Assembly: GCF_030817195.1 (NCBI RefSeq)
Contig: NZ_JAUSYZ010000001.1
Location: 992,001-1,056,000 of the forward strand
From: Arthrobacter globiformis
GTDB taxonomy: Bacteria; Actinomycetota; Actinomycetes; Actinomycetales; Micrococcaceae
Direction of reading: 5' to 3'
Length of the DNA stretch: 64,000 nucleotides
Shown here: positions 27,719 to 37,273 of the stretch, piece by piece
Layout of the letters: the number at the start of each line of letters is the position of its first letter
How positions within the stretch are numbered: the first letter of the stretch is position 1
The notes under the pieces: model-generated
The model's database searches: none
Seen by the model: only the letters and a program-made list of their open reading frames with translations
Told to the model about the DNA's origin: nothing
Translations under genes and position numbers: made by a program

Positions 27719-29209
27719 CTACCCGGCCGGCGGAAGGTCGCGGGTGGCCGGTCCCTCAAGGACCTGCCCGTCGCTGCTGAACCGGGAGCCATGGAGCGGG
27801 CAGTCCCAGGACTTCTCGTTGTCGTTCCAGTGCAGGATTCCGCCCAGGTGCGTGCAGACCGCGGACAGGCTGCACGTCGTTCCGTTAACAGTGGACGTGG
27901 CCACGGGCTTCCGGTCGCGCAGTGCCACGGTTCCCGTGCCCTCGGCCGGCACGGCACCGTCGGCCGGTGGAAGCTTTTTCAGTCTGCCCCAGTCCTTTGC
28001 CAGCGTGGCGGCCACTCCGGCATTCAGGGTCACGGCCGAGGCTGCGCCCGGAGGCGATGTCACCCGGCGGTGGATGGTGTTGGCCCACGGCAGCTGGCCG
28101 CCGAGGATGTCCGCAGCGATGCCCAGGGATGCAGCCACCGCGTTGGTCATGCCCCATTTGTTGTAGCCGGTGGCGAAGAAGATGCGCCCGCGGCCGCGGG
28201 GGAGCTTGCCGAAGAACGGCATGAGGTTGGTGGCCTGGTAATCCTGCGCGGACCACGTGTGGGTGACGGCGGCAACAGGGAAGTGCTGCCGCGCCCAGGA
28301 CAGGACATCCTCCAGGTGCGCCTGTTCCGAGCGCGCCTTTCCCACCGGGTGCCCGTTGCCGCCCACGAGGAGGAGGTTCCGGCCGTCCGCCGGGTAGTCC
28401 CGGATGGAACGCACGGGCTGCTCGACGGACAGGTACATGCCCTCGGGCGGTGTCGCATCTCCGGTCAACTCCAGGGCTGCGGCGTAGGATCGGTTCGGTT
28501 TGAGCTTGGCGAAGTAGAGGCCGCGGTTCAGGATCGGGCTGCCCGTGGCCAGCACTACCGAGTCGGCCTGGACGGATCCGCGGTCAACATGGATGGTTGA
28601 CGGCCCCGCGCCGGTGACGTTCCGGACCCGCAGCCCACTGACAATCCGGCCGCCGTGGCTCCGGACGTCCTCTGCCAGCGCAGTGAGCACGTCCATCGGG
28701 TTGATCTGGGCCTGACCGCGAAGGCGCACGGCTCCCCGCACAGGAAACGGCAGGCCCGCATCCCGGACGTAGTCCACCTCCAGGTCGGCGCTGAGGGCCG
28801 CGACAAGCTCCGCGCGGACCGCTTCCGTACCCTGCGGGGTGGCGGCGTAGGTGTAGGCGTCGCGCACCTGGAACGGCACGCCCCGTTGTTCCATGTAACG
28901 CAGCAGCCACGCCTGCCCCTCCCGGTTGCCGGACACGTAGGCGTCCACTACCTTCTGCGGGTATTGCTGCCGGAGGGCGGAGAGTACGGTGCCCTGCAGC
29001 AGGGTTACCTTGGCGGTGGTGTTGCCGGTGGTCACTGCGCCCAGCCCGCGTGCCTCCAGGACAAGCACGTCCTGTCCCGAGCGGGCCAGCAGCAGCGCCG
29101 TGGTCAGGCCAGTCAGCCCCGCACCCACCACCACGGTGTCAAAGGACTCGCCGGGGGTGAACGGGTCGCTGGTGAAAGTGTCGTTACGGTCCAACCAGAG
29201 TGACGTCAC
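27719..29209 (-). CDS. FAD-dependent oxidoreductase with C-terminal Rieske domain
   Basis: A two-domain flavoprotein of 496 residues. The DAO-type FAD fold begins with VVVGAGLTGLTTALLLARSG (about 27-46) and ends with ATGYNKWGMTN. The C-terminal 100 residues are a Rieske [2Fe-2S] domain with CTHLGG and CPLHGSRF. This architecture is widespread in actinobacteria as glycine oxidase-like, Rieske-linked enzymes; the substrate is unknown. I chose GTG 29209; an in-frame TTG at 29218 is an alternative, and GGTTGAG precedes. A near-perfect palindrome (29297-29312) lies upstream, so expression may be controlled by an unseen regulator. Confidence 0.87.
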   Translation of the reverse strand: MTSLWLDRNDTFTSDPFTPGESFDTVVVGAGLTGLTTALLLARSGQDVLVLEARGLGAVTTGNTTAKVTLLQGTVLSALRQQYPQKVVDAYVSGNREGQAWLLRYMEQRGVPFQVRDAYTYAATPQGTEAVRAELVAALSADLEVDYVRDAGLPFPVRGAVRLRGQAQINPMDVLTALAEDVRSHGGRIVSGLRVRNVTGAGPSTIHVDRGSVQADSVVLATGSPILNRGLYFAKLKPNRSYAAALELTGDATPPEGMYLSVEQPVRSIRDYPADGRNLLLVGGNGHPVGKARSEQAHLEDVLSWARQHFPVAAVTHTWSAQDYQATNLMPFFGKLPRGRGRIFFATGYNKWGMTNAVAASLGIAADILGGQLPWANTIHRRVTSPPGAASAVTLNAGVAATLAKDWGRLKKLPPADGAVPAEGTGTVALRDRKPVATSTVNGTTCSLSAVCTHLGGILHWNDNEKSWDCPLHGSRFSSDGQVLEGPATRDLPPAG

Positions 29210-29296
29210 GTGTCTCAACCTGCCTTTGGCCTGCGTCTTTGTCGCGAGGCGTTCCCGCGGCTGGCCCCCCGCTGCCAGCCAGGGCCCCGACGTAAC

Positions 29297-29312
29297 CGTA
29301 AGTGTACTTACG
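29297..29312. promoter_or_regulatory. 16-bp palindrome upstream of the FAD/Rieske gene
   Basis: CGTAAGT-GT-ACTTACG has two perfect 7-bp arms, 88 bp before the gene's start. Shape and size fit a dimeric repressor site (TetR or GntR). No cognate regulator gene is adjacent. Confidence 0.45.
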
Positions 29313-29368
29313 AAGTCAGGGCCGGAACAGGCTTGCGGCAGGGCAGGGTGGTTCCGGCAATCTTTGCC

Positions 29369-30043
29369 CTAGCGGGCCTGGAACGCCCCGATGCTCAGGA
29401 GCTCAATCGAGGCATTGCTGCAGGCATCCGAGGGCCGTGCCACGAACAGCGACGCCGTGTCCTCCGGCGGGTAGATCCGGAAGCCGGCGGCTGCGGTCTT
29501 GGCGCAGTCCGGGTAGTTCCCCGCCTGGGTGTAGCGGAGCACCGCCGTGCCGGACTTCCCGGGGGCCAGCAGGACGTCCTGGACGGCGACGGAGGTATCA
29601 CGCTGCGCCGGTGCCCCGATCGGCTGGCCGTTGGGCCCGGTGGTCAGGGACACACCGGCGAAGCCCTTCAGATGGCAGTCGGATTTGCCGCTGTTGGTCA
29701 GGATCAGCTCCATATAAACGCTGCCGGCGGCACCGCCGCCGGTGGCATCCGTGGTGGCTTTCAGCCCTGAGGCCTTGCACAGCTGGGTGCCGGCGGCGGT
29801 GGACTGGGGCGCCGCTGAAGTGGCCGTCGGGGGCGCTGGTCGGGGTTGGGTAGGAGCGGCAGCGGACGACGACGGCGCGGAAGTTTCGGGGGCCGACTGG
29901 GTGCTCGGGGTGGCTGAGCCGGGTGCCGGTTCGGATGTCCCCTGGCTGGCGGGCTGGCTTGGCCCGCAGGCCGCGAGTAGCAGCGCCAGTGCGGCAGCCG
30001 CCGTCGTACCTATTAGTCCTTTGGTGATTCGCTGAGGCCTCAT
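29369..30043 (-). CDS. DUF4232-type surface lipoprotein
   Basis: A 224-residue exported lipoprotein: basic N-terminus, hydrophobic core and lipobox LAACG with the lipidated cysteine at 26. Then follows a Pro/Ser/Thr-rich linker of about 60 residues that would span the wall. The folded C-terminal part (about 85-224) begins QLCKASGLKATTDATGGGAAG and includes VYMELILTNSGKSDCHLKGFAGVSL, typical of DUF4232, a beta-sandwich domain of unknown function in actinobacterial lipoproteins. Cysteine pairs (C89-C123 and C180-C208) probably form disulfides. The start is fixed by the signal sequence. Confidence 0.82.
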   Translation of the reverse strand: MRPQRITKGLIGTTAAAALALLLAACGPSQPASQGTSEPAPGSATPSTQSAPETSAPSSSAAAPTQPRPAPPTATSAAPQSTAAGTQLCKASGLKATTDATGGGAAGSVYMELILTNSGKSDCHLKGFAGVSLTTGPNGQPIGAPAQRDTSVAVQDVLLAPGKSGTAVLRYTQAGNYPDCAKTAAAGFRIYPPEDTASLFVARPSDACSNASIELLSIGAFQAR

Positions 30044-30526
30044 GGCTCTAACATTGCGGGCGTTCCTGCCGGAGTCAACGAAGGCGCGGCGGGCACCCGG
30101 ATTTGATGCCCGGATTGTGACATCAGCCGGCAGACTCCATCCGTTCGGCCCAAACCCGTTTCTGCCGACGATGATGCAACGATAAATCACTTCCTTGGCG
30201 CAGAATTGGCTAATTTCAGCGTAAATGTTGCGTTGATCTGCAGATTTGGTTGTGTCAAACTGATCTTGGTCTCGCTTGTCCACAATTGCGTAGGAATCGA
30301 AAAGCCGGCAGGAAAAGCCGGCAAGGAAATAACGCTCATAGTCTGGCCGCGGTCCGTCATCACTCCCATGGCCAGAAGTGTCCTCCGTAAGGAGGATGCG
30401 CAGGGTTGAGGGGAGACAGCTCGGCACTCGTCCACAGCAACGCCGCTGCGGACGTACCTGAAGAGGCGCATCAGTCATTGGTTTCCGGCAACGCCGCCGA
30501 AGCTAATAACGATGGGGGCTGAGGTT
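30044..30526. other. 483-bp intergenic region before the RND operon
   Basis: No convincing gene is seen. GC content drops around 30180-30330. The segment has a small perfect hairpin TCCTCC-GTAA-GGAGGA (30381-30396), a direct repeat of AAAAGCCGGCA/GAAAAGCCGGC near 30300-30320, and two copies of CAACGCCGC near 30438 and 30489. It probably holds the RND operon promoter and a structured leader, but I cannot match the leader to a known riboswitch. Confidence 0.4.
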
Positions 30527-33500
30527 ATGACCGGTTGGCTTGTCCGCTGGAGTCTTAAGTTTCGATTGATTGTTTTAGCCGCTGCTGCCGGCATTCTGGG
30601 GTTTGGAATAACCACCCTGCCGTCAATGCCAGTGGATAACCTTCCAGAATTCGCTCCACCGCACGTGGAGATTCAAACCGAGGCACTGGGCCTGTCGGCC
30701 GTGGAGGTCGAACAGCTTATTACCTCGCCTATGGAGGCCGACCTGCTGAACGGGGTTGCCTGGCTCGACGAAATACGTTCGAAGTCAGTCCCGGGCCTCT
30801 CCTCTATTGAGATGGTTTTTGAGCCTGGCACAGATATTCTCCGCGCCCGGCAGCTCGTGGCAGAGCGACTGACGCAGGCTTTCGCGCTGCCCAATGTGTC
30901 GACTCCGCCGGTACTGATGCAGCCGCTCTCCTCGACGAGCCGCGTCATGATGGTGCAAATGACCTCCCAGGACGTGTCGCCGATCGACATGTCCGTCCTG
31001 GCCCGCTGGGACGTCAAGCCGGCGCTGATGGGTGTCCCGGGGGTGGCAAACGTCTCCATTTACGGCCAGCGCGAACAGCAGTTGCAGGTGCAGGTGGACC
31101 CGAAGCAGCTCAAAGCGAAGAACATCACCCTCAACCAGGTGGTCGAGACCGCCGGCAATGCGGTGTGGGTATCGCCTCTGAGCTTCCTGGAAGCATCGAC
31201 CCCGGGCACGGGCGGTTTCCTCGAGTCCGCCAACCAGCGTATCGGGATCCAGCATGTGCTTCCGATCCGGACACCGGCAGACCTCGGCAAAGTCAGCGTT
31301 GAAGGTGCATCCGACAAGTCGCTGACGCTGGCCGACGTCACCACCCTGAGTGAAGACCACCAGCCGCTGATCGGCGATGCTGTCACTGGCAAGTCGCCCG
31401 GTCTGCTGATGGTCATCGAGAAGTTCCCGGACACGAGCGTCGCCGACGTGACGCAAGGCGTTGAGGCGGTGCTGGACGGTCTGCGTCCGGGCCTTTCCGG
31501 CATCACCGTGGATTCCACCGTGTTCCGCCCGGCCTCCTTCATTGAGTCCGCTGTTGGCAGCCTGGGCGTTGCCCTGCTCGTCAGCCTCCTGGTGGTTGCC
31601 GCACTGGTCGGCATCGCATTCCGGTCCTGGCGGTACGCCCTGCTGGCCTTCATCGCCATTTCCGTGGCGGCCATGGCAGCGGCGCTGGTGCTGCAGTTCC
31701 AGGGAGCGGTCCTGAACGTCATGGCGTTCGCGGGTCTGGTCCTTGCCCTCCTCGTTGTCATCGGCGATGTCATCAGCGATCTGCACAGCTTCCGGCGGGA
31801 ATCGACCGGTGACCGGGTGACGCGCGAAGCCCTGCTTGCCCACGGCCTGCAGCGGTCACGCGTGCCTGTCCTGTTCGCCGGACTCACTGCACTGCTTGCC
31901 CTGGCCCCGGCGCTGTTTGTCCCGGGTGTGGAAGGGGCGTTCCTGAAGCCACTGGTGCTGTCCTACCTGTTGGCCACCGCCGTGGCAATGCTCGTCGCCC
32001 TGACAGTCACACCCGCCCTTGCGAGCCTGCTGCTGCGGGGCCATAGGCGGCCGCGGCGCAGCCTTGCGATAATCCGGAAGGCCCGGCTCGGCTACGAACG
32101 CTCGGCGAGGGCCTTCACCGGAACAGTTGCCACCGTGTTCGCCCTTGCGGCGGCGGCAATGGCCATTGCCGCACTCGCCATCGTCCCGGGAGCCACCAAG
32201 GAACTTCCTGTTGTGGCCGCTGTTCCCGACCGGACCCTCCTCGTGGAATGGGCGGCGGCGGCAAGCACAGGTACCGATGTGATGAACCGGGTGATGACCA
32301 ACGCCAGCGAAGAGCTCAGTGGAATCCGCGGAGTTTCCTCCGTGGGCGGCCACGTTGGACGTGCCATCACCTCCGATAGCTCCTCTGACGTCAATGCCGG
32401 CGAACTGTGGGTGACCATGGAGGACGGCGTCAACATCAGCAGGGTGCGCTCCGAGGTGCGGGAAATTGTTGAGGGGTACCCGGGGCTGACGGCGAAGGTG
32501 ACCACCTACCCGGAGCAGCAGGTTGCTGCTGCCAGCGAAATCGACAACCGCCAGTTCAGGGTGCGCGTTTTCGGCGTGGACCTGGACATCCTCCGCCAGA
32601 AAGCAGAGGAAATCCGCGGGATTCTGTCGCGTACGGACGGCGTGGTTGAGCCCCAGGTGGATGTCAGGGTAGACCAGCCTGTTGCTGAAATCGAGGTTGA
32701 CCTCGCAAAGGCGCAGAAGCAGGGCATCAAGCCTGGCGATGTTCGGCGGGCGGCTGCCACCGTCCTGCAGGGCATCGAGGTGGGGTACCTGTTCGAACAG
32801 CAAAAGGTTTTCCAGGTGATCGTCAAGGGTAAGGAATCCACCCGTGACAGCCTGACAAGCGTTACCGACATGATGGTTGACAAGCCTGAAGGCGGGCAGG
32901 TCCGGCTGGGTGACGTGGCAAAGGTCACGCTCCGCCCGAACCAGACCGTGATCCACCATGATGACACCTCCAGGCGCATCGACGTCGTGGCCAACATCCA
33001 GGGCCGCAACCTCGGTGACGTTACCCGCGACGTCCAGGCCGCCATCAAGGGAATGCAGTTCCCGGTGGAGTACCACGCTGAGATCCCGCCGCAGTACGCC
33101 GAAAAGGAGGCCGCCGGCGCGTTCATCTGGTGGCTCGCCCTGGCAGCGGCAGCCGGCATCCTGGTCCTGCTGCTGACGGTCCTCGGCAACTGGCGGCTCG
33201 CAGCGCTCGTCTTCGTGCTGCTTCCGGTGGCCCTGTCCGGCGGCATCCTCACCGCCGACCTGGCCGGCGGTTTCGGCTCCGTGTATGTCCTGGTGGCCCT
33301 GGCAGCAGTGCTCGCCCTGGCAGTCCGGGACGTGGTCATGCTGATGGGAACGTACCAGTCACTGCAGTCCCGTGCCCCGGCGGACTCGCCGGCGCATCTG
33401 ATGCGGCAGGCGGCCGGAGAGCGGCTGCTGCCAACTGTTCTGACCACCGTGATCACCGGACTGGCACTGGTGCCGCTGGTGCTGCTCGGCGGGCCGGTCG

Positions 33501-33685
33501 GCGGAGGCATGCTCCTTCCGCTGGCGCTGGTTGTGTGGGGCGGGCTTATTACCACTGCCCTCCTGACCCTCTTTATTCTGCCGATCCTCTTCCTCCGCAT
33601 TGGTCCACGCACCAACACGGACTGGGGGAGCTCATTGGTGATTAATAACGGACCGGTTCTGGCAGAGAGGTCGGAATTGTCATGA
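30527..33685 (+). CDS. RND-family efflux permease, CzcA/CusA-like (divergent proton relay)
   Basis: A 1052-residue membrane pump subunit with the RND plan of 12 helices and two large extracytoplasmic loops. Family blocks include FPEFAPP-like NLPEFAPPHVEIQTEALGLSA (40-60) and SSTSRVMMVQM. The TM4 relay motif is VVIGDVISDLHSF (411-422): compared with VVVDDAIIDIENI in the second permease, the first Asp is Gly (413) and the Glu is His (420), while D414 and D418 remain. Start ATG 30527 has GGGGGCTGAGG upstream; ATG 30512 is an alternative. The stop overlaps the lipoprotein ATG (ATGA). Substrate unknown; heavy metal or lipid-like export are possibilities. Confidence 0.88.
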   Translation: MTGWLVRWSLKFRLIVLAAAAGILGFGITTLPSMPVDNLPEFAPPHVEIQTEALGLSAVEVEQLITSPMEADLLNGVAWLDEIRSKSVPGLSSIEMVFEPGTDILRARQLVAERLTQAFALPNVSTPPVLMQPLSSTSRVMMVQMTSQDVSPIDMSVLARWDVKPALMGVPGVANVSIYGQREQQLQVQVDPKQLKAKNITLNQVVETAGNAVWVSPLSFLEASTPGTGGFLESANQRIGIQHVLPIRTPADLGKVSVEGASDKSLTLADVTTLSEDHQPLIGDAVTGKSPGLLMVIEKFPDTSVADVTQGVEAVLDGLRPGLSGITVDSTVFRPASFIESAVGSLGVALLVSLLVVAALVGIAFRSWRYALLAFIAISVAAMAAALVLQFQGAVLNVMAFAGLVLALLVVIGDVISDLHSFRRESTGDRVTREALLAHGLQRSRVPVLFAGLTALLALAPALFVPGVEGAFLKPLVLSYLLATAVAMLVALTVTPALASLLLRGHRRPRRSLAIIRKARLGYERSARAFTGTVATVFALAAAAMAIAALAIVPGATKELPVVAAVPDRTLLVEWAAAASTGTDVMNRVMTNASEELSGIRGVSSVGGHVGRAITSDSSSDVNAGELWVTMEDGVNISRVRSEVREIVEGYPGLTAKVTTYPEQQVAAASEIDNRQFRVRVFGVDLDILRQKAEEIRGILSRTDGVVEPQVDVRVDQPVAEIEVDLAKAQKQGIKPGDVRRAAATVLQGIEVGYLFEQQKVFQVIVKGKESTRDSLTSVTDMMVDKPEGGQVRLGDVAKVTLRPNQTVIHHDDTSRRIDVVANIQGRNLGDVTRDVQAAIKGMQFPVEYHAEIPPQYAEKEAAGAFIWWLALAAAAGILVLLLTVLGNWRLAALVFVLLPVALSGGILTADLAGGFGSVYVLVALAAVLALAVRDVVMLMGTYQSLQSRAPADSPAHLMRQAAGERLLPTVLTTVITGLALVPLVLLGGPVGGGMLLPLALVVWGGLITTALLTLFILPILFLRIGPRTNTDWGSSLVINNGPVLAERSELS

Positions 33686-34134
33686 AAAGCAAGAGTGATT
33701 TTGGGGGCTGGCGTTCTGTTCTTGTGCTGGTCTGCGCAGCATCGATCGGCCTCTCCGGATGTGCCACGGTAAAAACTACCGCGACACCCGCTGGGGAGGC
33801 AGCGTCCACCATGGAGAAGGCCGGCCCGGACCTGAACAGGCTGACACTGACAGACAAGGCAGTGGAGCGGCTGGGAGTAACCACGGTCAAGGTGGCCAAG
33901 GGCGAAGGCAGTCCGCTGCAGGTGTCCTACGGAGCCCTGGTCTACGACGCCAACGGTAAGACCTGGGTCTATACCAATCCCGCGCCGCGGACCTACATCC
34001 GGGCCGCGGTGACGGTGGACAAGATCGCCGACAACAAGGTGCAGCTCCGGTCCGGTCCGCCCGTAGGAACCGATGTTGTCACCGTTGGTGCCGCGGAACT
34101 GTTCGGCGCCGAATTCGGCACAAAGGGTCATTGA
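33682..34134 (+). CDS. miniature adaptor lipoprotein between two RND permeases
   Basis: A 150-residue lipoprotein: signal peptide with lipobox LSGC (lipidated C27), mature part of about 124 residues. The mature part matches the membrane-proximal last domain of RND membrane-fusion proteins such as CusB/CzcB: LTDKAVERLGVTTVKVAKGEG, then VYTNPAPRTYIRAAVTVD and SGPPVGTDVVTVGAAELFGAEFG. The lipoyl and hairpin domains that normally reach an outer-membrane TolC-type channel are absent, sensible in a cell without an outer membrane. It overlaps the first permease by 4 nt and precedes the second by 1 nt, so all three proteins are made together. Confidence 0.8.
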   Translation: MKSKSDFGGWRSVLVLVCAASIGLSGCATVKTTATPAGEAASTMEKAGPDLNRLTLTDKAVERLGVTTVKVAKGEGSPLQVSYGALVYDANGKTWVYTNPAPRTYIRAAVTVDKIADNKVQLRSGPPVGTDVVTVGAAELFGAEFGTKGH

Positions 34135-34135
34135 C

Positions 34136-37100
34136 ATGCGCCGGATTGTCGGGTTCAGCCTGAAATTCCGCGCCTTGGTGGTGGCTATTGCGGTGGCAAT
34201 GATGGCGTTCGGCGGCGTCCAACTCAGCACGGCCTCGGTGGACGTCTTTCCCGAATTCGCGCCGCCGAAGGTAGAGATCCAGACCATCGCCATAGGCCTG
34301 ACCGCCGCCGAGGTGGAGCAGCTGGTGACCGTTCCGCTCGAAGACGCCCTCAACGGCGTCGAGGGACTGGACGAGATCCGCTCCAAGTCAGTGGAGCAGC
34401 TGTCCTCGATCGTGCTCCTTTTCGCTCCGGGGGCGGACCTGCTCAAGGCCCGCCAGCTGGTCTCGGAGCGCATTGCCATTGTCACGCCGTCGCTGCCCAC
34501 CTGGGCGGCTCCACCGGTGATGCTGCAGCCGCTCTCGTCCACCAGCCGGGTCATGAAGATCGGGCTGACATCGGACCAGCGTTCGCTCATGGAAATGTCC
34601 ATGATCACGTACTGGAAGATCCGCGCCCACTTGCTGCGGGTCCCGGGCGTGGCCAACGTGGCCATCTGGGGTGAGCGTCTGCAGATGCTGCAGGTGCAGG
34701 CCATTCCGGAGAAGCTCAAGGCCAACGACGTCAGCCTGAACCAGGTCATGGAAGTCACCGCCAACGCCCTTGACGCGGGCCTGCTGCAGTATTCGCCGGG
34801 TTCCGTCATTGGAACCGGCGGGCACATCGAGACGCCCAACCAGCGGCTCAGCATTCAGCACGTGCTGCCGATCACCACGCCGAAGGACCTCGCGGGGATC
34901 ACCATCGAGGAGAAGAACGGGAAGCCGCTCCGCCTCGGCGACGTGGCCAATGTGGTGGAGGACCATCAGCCGCTCATTGGCGACGCCGTGATCAACCAGG
35001 GCGAAGGGCTGATGCTCATCGTTGAGAAACTTCCGTGGGGCAACACACTGGAAGTCACCCGGGGTGTGGAAGCAGCGCTGGAGCAGATGGAGCCGGGACT
35101 CAGCGGCATCACGGTCGATACGGAGATCTTCCGTCCGGCAACCTTCATCGAGGAGTCCCTGAACAACCTCAGCCGCGCTCTGATGCTGGGCTGCATCCTC
35201 GTGGTGCTGGTTCTGGGCGCCTTCCTCTTCCAGTGGCGCACGGCGCTGATCAGCCTGATCGCCATCCCGCTGTCACTGGTGACGGCGGCGTCCGTTCTGT
35301 ACCTCACAGGAGCGTCGGTGAACACCATGGTCCTGGCGGGGCTGGTGATTGCCGTCGGGGTGGTGGTGGATGATGCGATCATCGACATCGAGAACATCAT
35401 CCGAAGACTCCGGCAGCACCGGGCGGAGGGCGGGACCCGGTCCACGGCATCGGTGGTCCTGGAGGCCTCGCTGGAGGTCCGCGGACCGATCATTTACGCC
35501 ACGCTGATCATCATCGCCGCCGCGGTGCCGATCTTTTTCCTCCAGGGACTGACCGGGGCCTTCTTCAGGCCGCTGGCCATCTCCTACACCCTGGCGGTGC
35601 TGGCATCGATGCTCGTGGCACTGACCGTCACCCCCGCACTGGCACTGATCTTCATGCGGAAAGTCCCGCTGAAGGAGCAGGAACCGCCACTGGTGAGGGT
35701 GCTCAAACGCGGCTACCGCGCGGTCCTGAGCCGGATGGTCAGGCGGCCCGTTGCAGGTTATGCGGCCTTCGGCACCATGGCGGCCATCGGTGCCATCACG
35801 GCACCGCTGTTGGGGCAGTCGCTGCTGCCTGACTTCAAGGAACGCGACTTCCTGATGCACTGGCTGACACAGCCGGGCACGTCGGTTACGGAGGAGTACC
35901 GCGTCAGCCAGAAGGCCTGCGAGGAACTGCTCACGATTCCGGGGGTCCGGAACTGCGGCTCGCACATCGGGCAGGCCTTCAACGCCGACGAAGTCGTGGG
36001 GGTGTACTTCGGTGAGAACTGGATCAGCATCGACCCTGCAGTCGACTATGACAAGACGCTGAAGTCAATCCACGAAGTCGTGGACGGTTATCCCGGCATT
36101 GTGCGCGACGTCCAGACGTACCTGAAGGAGAGGATCCGTGAGGTTCTCACGGGTGCCAGCGACGCCGTCGTCGTCCGGCTTTACGGGGACGACCTGGCCC
36201 TCCTGCGTTCAAAGGCCGCGGAAATCCAGACGATCTTTGAGCAGACCGAAGGAACGGTTGCCCCGCACACGGCACTGCAAAAGGACATTCCACAGCTTAA
36301 TATCGAGGTTGATCTGGCGAAGGCCCAGAGCTACGGGCTGAAGCCGGGCGACGTGCGGCGGGCGGCGGCAACACTCGTGGCCGGAGAGGAAGTCGGCGAC
36401 GTCTACCGCGGCGGCAAGGCATATGACGTCCAGGTCTGGAGCCCGCCGGAGGTCCGTTCCGATATCAGTGCCATCCGGAACCTTCCCATCGACACCCCCA
36501 GCGGGCGGAAAATCCTGCTGTCCGATGTGGCAAGCGTCCAGGTGAAGCCGACCCCGAACGTCATCCAGCGTGACGCGCACTCCAGGCGGATCGATATCGA
36601 GGCCAACGTGAAGGAAGGCGCCCTGGGCTCGGTGGTTGCGGCCATGGAGGAAGGGCTCAAGAAGGTGGAGTTGCCGCAGGGCTTCCGCACCCAGATCCTG
36701 GGTGAGTTCCAGGAGCGGCAGGCGGCGACCAAGACCCTGCTGACGCTCGCCATCGGGGCACTGGCCGTGATCTACCTGCTCCTGCAGGTGGCCTTCGGAA
36801 GCTGGCGGCTGGCGACGCTGGTGATCCTCACGCTCCCGATTGCCCTGGTGGGCGGCGTGTTCGCCGCCTTCATGGGCGGAGGGGTGCTGTCACTGGGGTC
36901 CATTGTGGGCTTCCTGACGGTCATGGGCATTGCGGCCAGGAACGGCATCCTGCTCATCAACCACTGCCAGCACCTGGAGAAATATGAGGGTGAAAAGTTC
37001 GGTCCTGAACTGGTGCTGCGGGGCGCAGGGGAACGCCTCTCTCCGATCCTCATGACCACCCTGGCCACGGGGCTTGCCCTGGTGCCGCTGGTGGTCCTGG

Positions 37101-37273
37101 GGAACATCCCCGGCCATGAGATTGAACATCCCATGGCCCTGGTGATCCTCGGCGGGCTGGTCACGTCCACGCTGCTCAACCTGTTCGTGGTCCCGTCGCT
37201 GTACCTGCGGTTCGCCAAGCCGAAGGCCAGCCGGAACCAGGCACCGCCGGAGCCCGTACTGGCTAACGCCTAG
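34136..37273 (+). CDS. RND-family efflux permease, CzcA/CusA-like (canonical relay)
   Basis: A 1045-residue RND permease, about as long as the first but clearly a separate lineage. It keeps the canonical relay VVVDDAIIDIENI (409-421: D412, D413, D417, E419), and blocks VDVFPEFAPPKVEIQT (35-50) and MGIAARNGILLINH near the end. The periplasmic porter region lacks the methionine triad seen in CusA, so copper or silver is not specifically supported. ATG 34136 follows the lipoprotein stop by one base, with AAAGGG as ribosome site. Its 3' end overlaps the convergent SRPBCC gene by 11 nt. The pair of permeases may form mixed trimers. Confidence 0.92.
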   Translation: MRRIVGFSLKFRALVVAIAVAMMAFGGVQLSTASVDVFPEFAPPKVEIQTIAIGLTAAEVEQLVTVPLEDALNGVEGLDEIRSKSVEQLSSIVLLFAPGADLLKARQLVSERIAIVTPSLPTWAAPPVMLQPLSSTSRVMKIGLTSDQRSLMEMSMITYWKIRAHLLRVPGVANVAIWGERLQMLQVQAIPEKLKANDVSLNQVMEVTANALDAGLLQYSPGSVIGTGGHIETPNQRLSIQHVLPITTPKDLAGITIEEKNGKPLRLGDVANVVEDHQPLIGDAVINQGEGLMLIVEKLPWGNTLEVTRGVEAALEQMEPGLSGITVDTEIFRPATFIEESLNNLSRALMLGCILVVLVLGAFLFQWRTALISLIAIPLSLVTAASVLYLTGASVNTMVLAGLVIAVGVVVDDAIIDIENIIRRLRQHRAEGGTRSTASVVLEASLEVRGPIIYATLIIIAAAVPIFFLQGLTGAFFRPLAISYTLAVLASMLVALTVTPALALIFMRKVPLKEQEPPLVRVLKRGYRAVLSRMVRRPVAGYAAFGTMAAIGAITAPLLGQSLLPDFKERDFLMHWLTQPGTSVTEEYRVSQKACEELLTIPGVRNCGSHIGQAFNADEVVGVYFGENWISIDPAVDYDKTLKSIHEVVDGYPGIVRDVQTYLKERIREVLTGASDAVVVRLYGDDLALLRSKAAEIQTIFEQTEGTVAPHTALQKDIPQLNIEVDLAKAQSYGLKPGDVRRAAATLVAGEEVGDVYRGGKAYDVQVWSPPEVRSDISAIRNLPIDTPSGRKILLSDVASVQVKPTPNVIQRDAHSRRIDIEANVKEGALGSVVAAMEEGLKKVELPQGFRTQILGEFQERQAATKTLLTLAIGALAVIYLLLQVAFGSWRLATLVILTLPIALVGGVFAAFMGGGVLSLGSIVGFLTVMGIAARNGILLINHCQHLEKYEGEKFGPELVLRGAGERLSPILMTTLATGLALVPLVVLGNIPGHEIEHPMALVILGGLVTSTLLNLFVVPSLYLRFAKPKASRNQAPPEPVLANA

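Noticed and set aside
30187..30471. 94-codon minus-strand gene in the region before the RND operon
   Set aside because: No ribosome site, no recognisable domain, atypical composition.
30044..30526. Known metabolite riboswitch in the RND leader
   Set aside because: Hairpins exist, but no family-defining conserved words could be recognised.
32506..34854. 782-codon minus-strand frame opposite the RND operon
   Set aside because: Low-complexity Ser/Thr/Arg composition, overlaps three good genes.
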